NCBI GenBank assembly: GCA_009469685.1
Contig: SSTA01000418.1
Span: forward strand, 1 to 9,019
Source of the DNA: Azonexaceae bacterium
GTDB lineage: Bacteria; Pseudomonadota; Gammaproteobacteria; Burkholderiales; Rhodocyclaceae
Direction of reading: 5' to 3'
Length of the DNA stretch: 9,019 nt
The position numbers and the translations under genes were made by a program. Shown one piece after another: positions 6,427-9,019 of this stretch. Each line of letters starts with the position of its first letter. Within the stretch, counting starts at the first letter, position 1. A model generated the notes under the pieces. The model had not been told where the DNA came from. It worked only from the letters and a program-made list of their open reading frames with translations, and did no database searches.

Positions 6427-8499
6427 ATGATCGTTGCCAATCCACTGACCGAATTCGCCCTTCCCGCGAGCGCCGAGACGCTGCCGCGCTTCGACGCCAT
6501 CGAACCTGACCACGTCAAACCGGCAATCGAAAGCCTGCTCGCCGATGCCCGATCTTTGGTGGAGCGCCTCACCGACCCTGCCGTCCCTGCAACCTGGGAC
6601 GCCTTCGCCGCCCCCCTGGCGGACGGCCTCGAGCATCTTTCGCGAGCCTGGGGGATCGTCGGGCACCTGCATTCGATCAATGACATTCCCGCCTGGCGGG
6701 AGGCGTACAACGCCATGCTTCCGGAAGTGACGCGCTTCTATACCGAACTGGGGCAGAATCTGCGCCTTTTTGCCCAATACAAGGCCCTGCGCGCCAGTCC
6801 CGAGTACGCCACCCTCGCCCCGGCCCGGCGCCGCATCGTCGATAACGAGATCCGCGATTTCCGCCTCTCCGGAGCCGAGTTGGCCGACGACCTCAAGCCT
6901 CGCTTCCAGGCCATCATGGAGGAACTCGCTTCCCTGGCCGCCAAGTTCCAGGAGAACCTCCTCGACGCCACCAACGCCTTCTCGGAAACGGTGGCCGATT
7001 CCACCCTCCTCGCCGGCCTGCCCGACGACGCCATCGAGGCCGCCCGGGTGTCCGCGGAGAAGGCCGGCGTCGAAGGTTGGCGCTTCTCCCTCCAGGCCCC
7101 CTCCTACGGGCCGGTCATGCAGTACGCCGACGACCGTGATTTCCGCGCCCGCCTCTATCGCGCTTATGCCACGCGGGCGGCAGAATTCCACGAGGGGTCA
7201 AGCAAGCCGGAATGGGACAACACGCCGGTCATGCGGCGCATGCTCGAACTGCGCTTGGAAGATGCCCGACTGCTCGGCTACGACACTTTCGCCGAGGTTT
7301 CCCTGGTGCCCAAGATGGCCGAATCGCCCGCCCAGGTCCTTGCATTCTTGCGGGAACTGGCGGTCAAGGCCAAGCCCTTCGCCCAGCGCGACTTCGCCGA
7401 ATTGAGCGACTTCGCGCGGGACACCCTGGGCCTCGCCCCGCTTGAACCCTGGGACGTGGCCTATGCGTCGGAGAAATTGCTCCAGGCCCGCTACGCCTTC
7501 TCGGAACAGGAGGTGAAGCAGTATTTCACCGAGCCCGCTGTTCTCGCCGGTCTCTTCCGGGTGATCGAAAATCTCTTCGGAGTTCGGGTCAAACCCGAAA
7601 GCGCCCCCGTCTGGCATCCGGACGTGCGCTTCTATCGCCTGGAAACGCCGGATGGCGATCTGGTCGGCCAGTTCTACCTCGACCTCTACGCCCGCGAAAC
7701 CAAGCGCGGCGGAGCCTGGATGGACGAGGCCCAAGGCCGCCGACGCCTGGGCGCGGGACTGCAGAAGCCGATTGCCTATCTCAACTGCAACTTCTCGGCC
7801 CCGGTCGGCGGCAAACCCGCCACCTTCACCCACGACGAAGTGATCACGTTGTTCCACGAGACCGGCCATGGCCTTCACCATCTCCTGACCCGGGTAGAGG
7901 AATTGGGCGTCTCCGGAATCCATGGGGTGGAATGGGACGCGGTCGAATTGCCCTCGCAATTCATGGAAAACTACTGCTGGGAATGGGAAGTGGTCGAAGC
8001 CATGTCCGCCCACGTAGACTCCGGCGCTGCGCTGCCGCGGGAGCTGTTCGACAAGATGCTCGCCGCACGCAATTTCCAGAGCGGGCTCCAGACCGTGCGA
8101 CAGCTTGAATTCGCCCTCTTCGACATGCTGCTACACAGCGAATTCGACCCCGCCGGGGACCGCTCGGTCATGGATTTGCTCGCAACGGTCCGACAGGAAG
8201 TGGCAGTCATTCTTCCACCGGCCTGGCAGCGCTTCCCCAACAGCTTTTCCCATATCTTCGGCGGCGGTTACGCGGCGGGCTATTTCAGCTACAAATGGGC
8301 AGAAGTCCTGTCGGCAGACGCTTACGCCGCTTTCGAAGAGGCGGGGAATCCCTTCGACCCCGCCACCGGACGGCGTTTCCTGGACGAGATCCTCTCCGTG
8401 GGAGGCTCGCGGCCGGCACTCGAATCCTTCACCGCCTTCCGTGGCCGCGAACCCCAGGTGGACGCACTGCTGCGCCATAGCGGTATGATTGCAGCGTAA
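6427..8499 (+). CDS. prlC: Oligopeptidase A, M3-family zinc metallopeptidase
   Basis: The 690-residue product matches the M3 thimet-oligopeptidase family, in which E. coli OpdA/PrlC has 680 residues. These cytosolic enzymes cleave short peptides, including released signal peptides (EC 3.4.24.70). The zinc site is HETGH at 477-481 (ligands His477 and His481, catalytic Glu478), with Glu507 in VELPSQFMENY as third ligand. Also visible are KRGGAWMDEA, NCNFSAPVGGKPATFTHDEV, and the substrate-binding C-terminal block with His609, Tyr615, Tyr619 and Tyr622 (HIFGGGYAAGYFSYKW). ATG 6427 fits the family N-terminus (NPLTEF followed by LPRFDAIEPDHVKPAIE). The frame stays open upstream to 5752, but that part overlaps the DUF2189 gene and is not family-like. 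No good ribosome-binding site precedes the ATG, and a terminator lies just upstream. The glutaredoxin-like gene follows after 21 nt. Confidence 0.95.
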   Translation: MIVANPLTEFALPASAETLPRFDAIEPDHVKPAIESLLADARSLVERLTDPAVPATWDAFAAPLADGLEHLSRAWGIVGHLHSINDIPAWREAYNAMLPEVTRFYTELGQNLRLFAQYKALRASPEYATLAPARRRIVDNEIRDFRLSGAELADDLKPRFQAIMEELASLAAKFQENLLDATNAFSETVADSTLLAGLPDDAIEAARVSAEKAGVEGWRFSLQAPSYGPVMQYADDRDFRARLYRAYATRAAEFHEGSSKPEWDNTPVMRRMLELRLEDARLLGYDTFAEVSLVPKMAESPAQVLAFLRELAVKAKPFAQRDFAELSDFARDTLGLAPLEPWDVAYASEKLLQARYAFSEQEVKQYFTEPAVLAGLFRVIENLFGVRVKPESAPVWHPDVRFYRLETPDGDLVGQFYLDLYARETKRGGAWMDEAQGRRRLGAGLQKPIAYLNCNFSAPVGGKPATFTHDEVITLFHETGHGLHHLLTRVEELGVSGIHGVEWDAVELPSQFMENYCWEWEVVEAMSAHVDSGAALPRELFDKMLAARNFQSGLQTVRQLEFALFDMLLHSEFDPAGDRSVMDLLATVRQEVAVILPPAWQRFPNSFSHIFGGGYAAGYFSYKWAEVLSADAYAAFEEAGNPFDPATGRRFLDEILSVGGSRPALESFTAFRGREPQVDALLRHSGMIAA

Positions 8500-8509
8500 G
8501 GTCTTTACC

Positions 8510-8515
8510 GGGAGG
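8510..8515 (+). promoter_or_regulatory. Strong ribosome-binding site of the DUF4124-glutaredoxin gene
   Basis: GGGAGG lies 5 nt before ATG 8521, inside the 21-nt gap after prlC. It fixes the start and supports efficient translation from a shared prlC transcript. It contrasts with prlC, which lacks such a site. Confidence 0.7.
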
Positions 8516-8520
8516 CACCT

Positions 8521-9003
8521 ATGAAAAGAATCCTTTTGCTCGCCCTGGCTTTGACGAGCCTTTCGGCAACAGCCGAGGTCTATCGCTGGGTCGATTCCGC
8601 GGGCAAGGTCCATTTCTCCGACAGCCCGCCTCCCGGGAGCGCGCGGGAAGTCATGCGCGAAAAAGACGCCAGCGCCGTCGCCAACGATCAAGTATCTTTT
8701 GCCGCCCGCCGGGCCACCGAAAATTTCCCGGTCACGTTGTTTACCACGTCCGATTGCCCAGGGGCCTGCAAGAAGGCCCGGGAACTCCTGAGCGCTCGTG
8801 GCGTACCCTTTACCGAGAAAGTTCTCCAGAAGGCGGAGGATGCCGAGGAACTCAAGCTTCTGGTCGGCGACACCTTCGTTCCTTCGCTGCGGGTGGGAAA
8901 ACAGACCATCCGCGGCTTCGAGGCCGATTCCTACAACAATCTCCTCGACCTGGCCGGATATCCGGCGGCATCCGGGACCAAGCCTCCGGCTGCCGCCCCC
9001 TGA
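8521..9003 (+). CDS. Exported DUF4124 and glutaredoxin-like domain protein
   Basis: The protein has 160 residues. A signal peptide covers residues 1-18 (KR followed by a Leu/Ala-rich core, with an ATA cleavage site before EVYRW), so it should be periplasmic or envelope-bound. DUF4124 follows at about 19-45, with its typical VYRWVDSAGKVHFSDSPPPG. A glutaredoxin/thioredoxin-fold domain spans about 69-148: strand PVTLFTTSDC, cysteine pair Cys79 and Cys83 (CPGAC), a cis-proline strand TFVPSLRVG and the C-terminal GFEADSYNNLL. The tail is Pro/Ala-rich. The two cysteines are three residues apart (CxxxC) instead of the CxxC of classical glutaredoxins; I recall related DUF4124-glutaredoxin proteins sharing this spacing. 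A thiol-disulfide role in the periplasm is inferred; substrate and partner are unknown. It is probably co-transcribed with prlC. Bases 9004-9019 hold no feature I can identify. Confidence 0.88.
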   Translation: MKRILLLALALTSLSATAEVYRWVDSAGKVHFSDSPPPGSAREVMREKDASAVANDQVSFAARRATENFPVTLFTTSDCPGACKKARELLSARGVPFTEKVLQKAEDAEELKLLVGDTFVPSLRVGKQTIRGFEADSYNNLLDLAGYPAASGTKPPAAAP

Positions 9004-9019
9004 CGCAGTGCGAATCGCC

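Noticed and set aside
5582..6445. Minus-strand open frame (287 codons) covering the DUF2189 gene
   Set aside because: The translation is low-complexity, rich in Glu, Gly and Asp, and antisense to a convincing membrane protein; no ribosome-binding site or homology was recognised.
7198..8013. Minus-strand open frames opposite prlC (7198-8013 and 6394-7191)
   Set aside because: They are shadows of the peptidase gene in GC-rich sequence, with no motif of their own.

Overview
The window looks like an ordinary chromosomal stretch of a GC-rich betaproteobacterium. The gene set (DUF3422 protein, long ADE1-type PurC, DUF2189 membrane protein, PrlC/OpdA, DUF4124-glutaredoxin protein) resembles Rhodocyclales or Burkholderiales. 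That placement is inferred from protein families, since no rRNA or other taxonomic marker is present.

Layout: (1) 1-735, plus strand, is the 3' end of a DUF3422 membrane-associated protein, closed by a hairpin that overlaps its stop codon. (2) 819-4337, minus strand and convergent with it, is a large cyclic-di-GMP signalling gene encoding six PAS domains, then GGDEF, then EAL. An in-frame amber codon at 1779-1781 splits it inside the GGDEF domain. (3) 4338-4608 is a divergent intergenic region with a perfect TATAAT box for the next gene. (4) 4609-5541, plus strand, is purC (SAICAR synthase). (5) 5603-6370 is a DUF2189 multi-pass membrane protein, ending in a clear hairpin-plus-T-run terminator. 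(6) 6427-8499 is prlC/opdA, an M3 zinc oligopeptidase. (7) 8521-9003 is an exported DUF4124-glutaredoxin protein, 21 nt behind prlC and preceded by a strong ribosome-binding site.

The plus-strand genes are mostly housekeeping: purine synthesis, peptide turnover and probably envelope thiol chemistry. They are not an obvious functional unit. prlC and the glutaredoxin gene are probably co-transcribed. purC and the DUF2189 gene may be, since they are 61 nt apart with no convincing terminator between them.

I see no mobile element, CRISPR array, tRNA, rRNA, toxin-antitoxin pair or phage-defence locus, and no undescribed multi-gene system. The point most worth a second look is the interrupted PAS-GGDEF-EAL gene. 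Both halves are in the same frame and almost every expected catalytic residue is intact. That suggests a recent nonsense mutation, a sequencing error, suppression or readthrough, or a genuine split into a truncated sensor and a free EAL protein.
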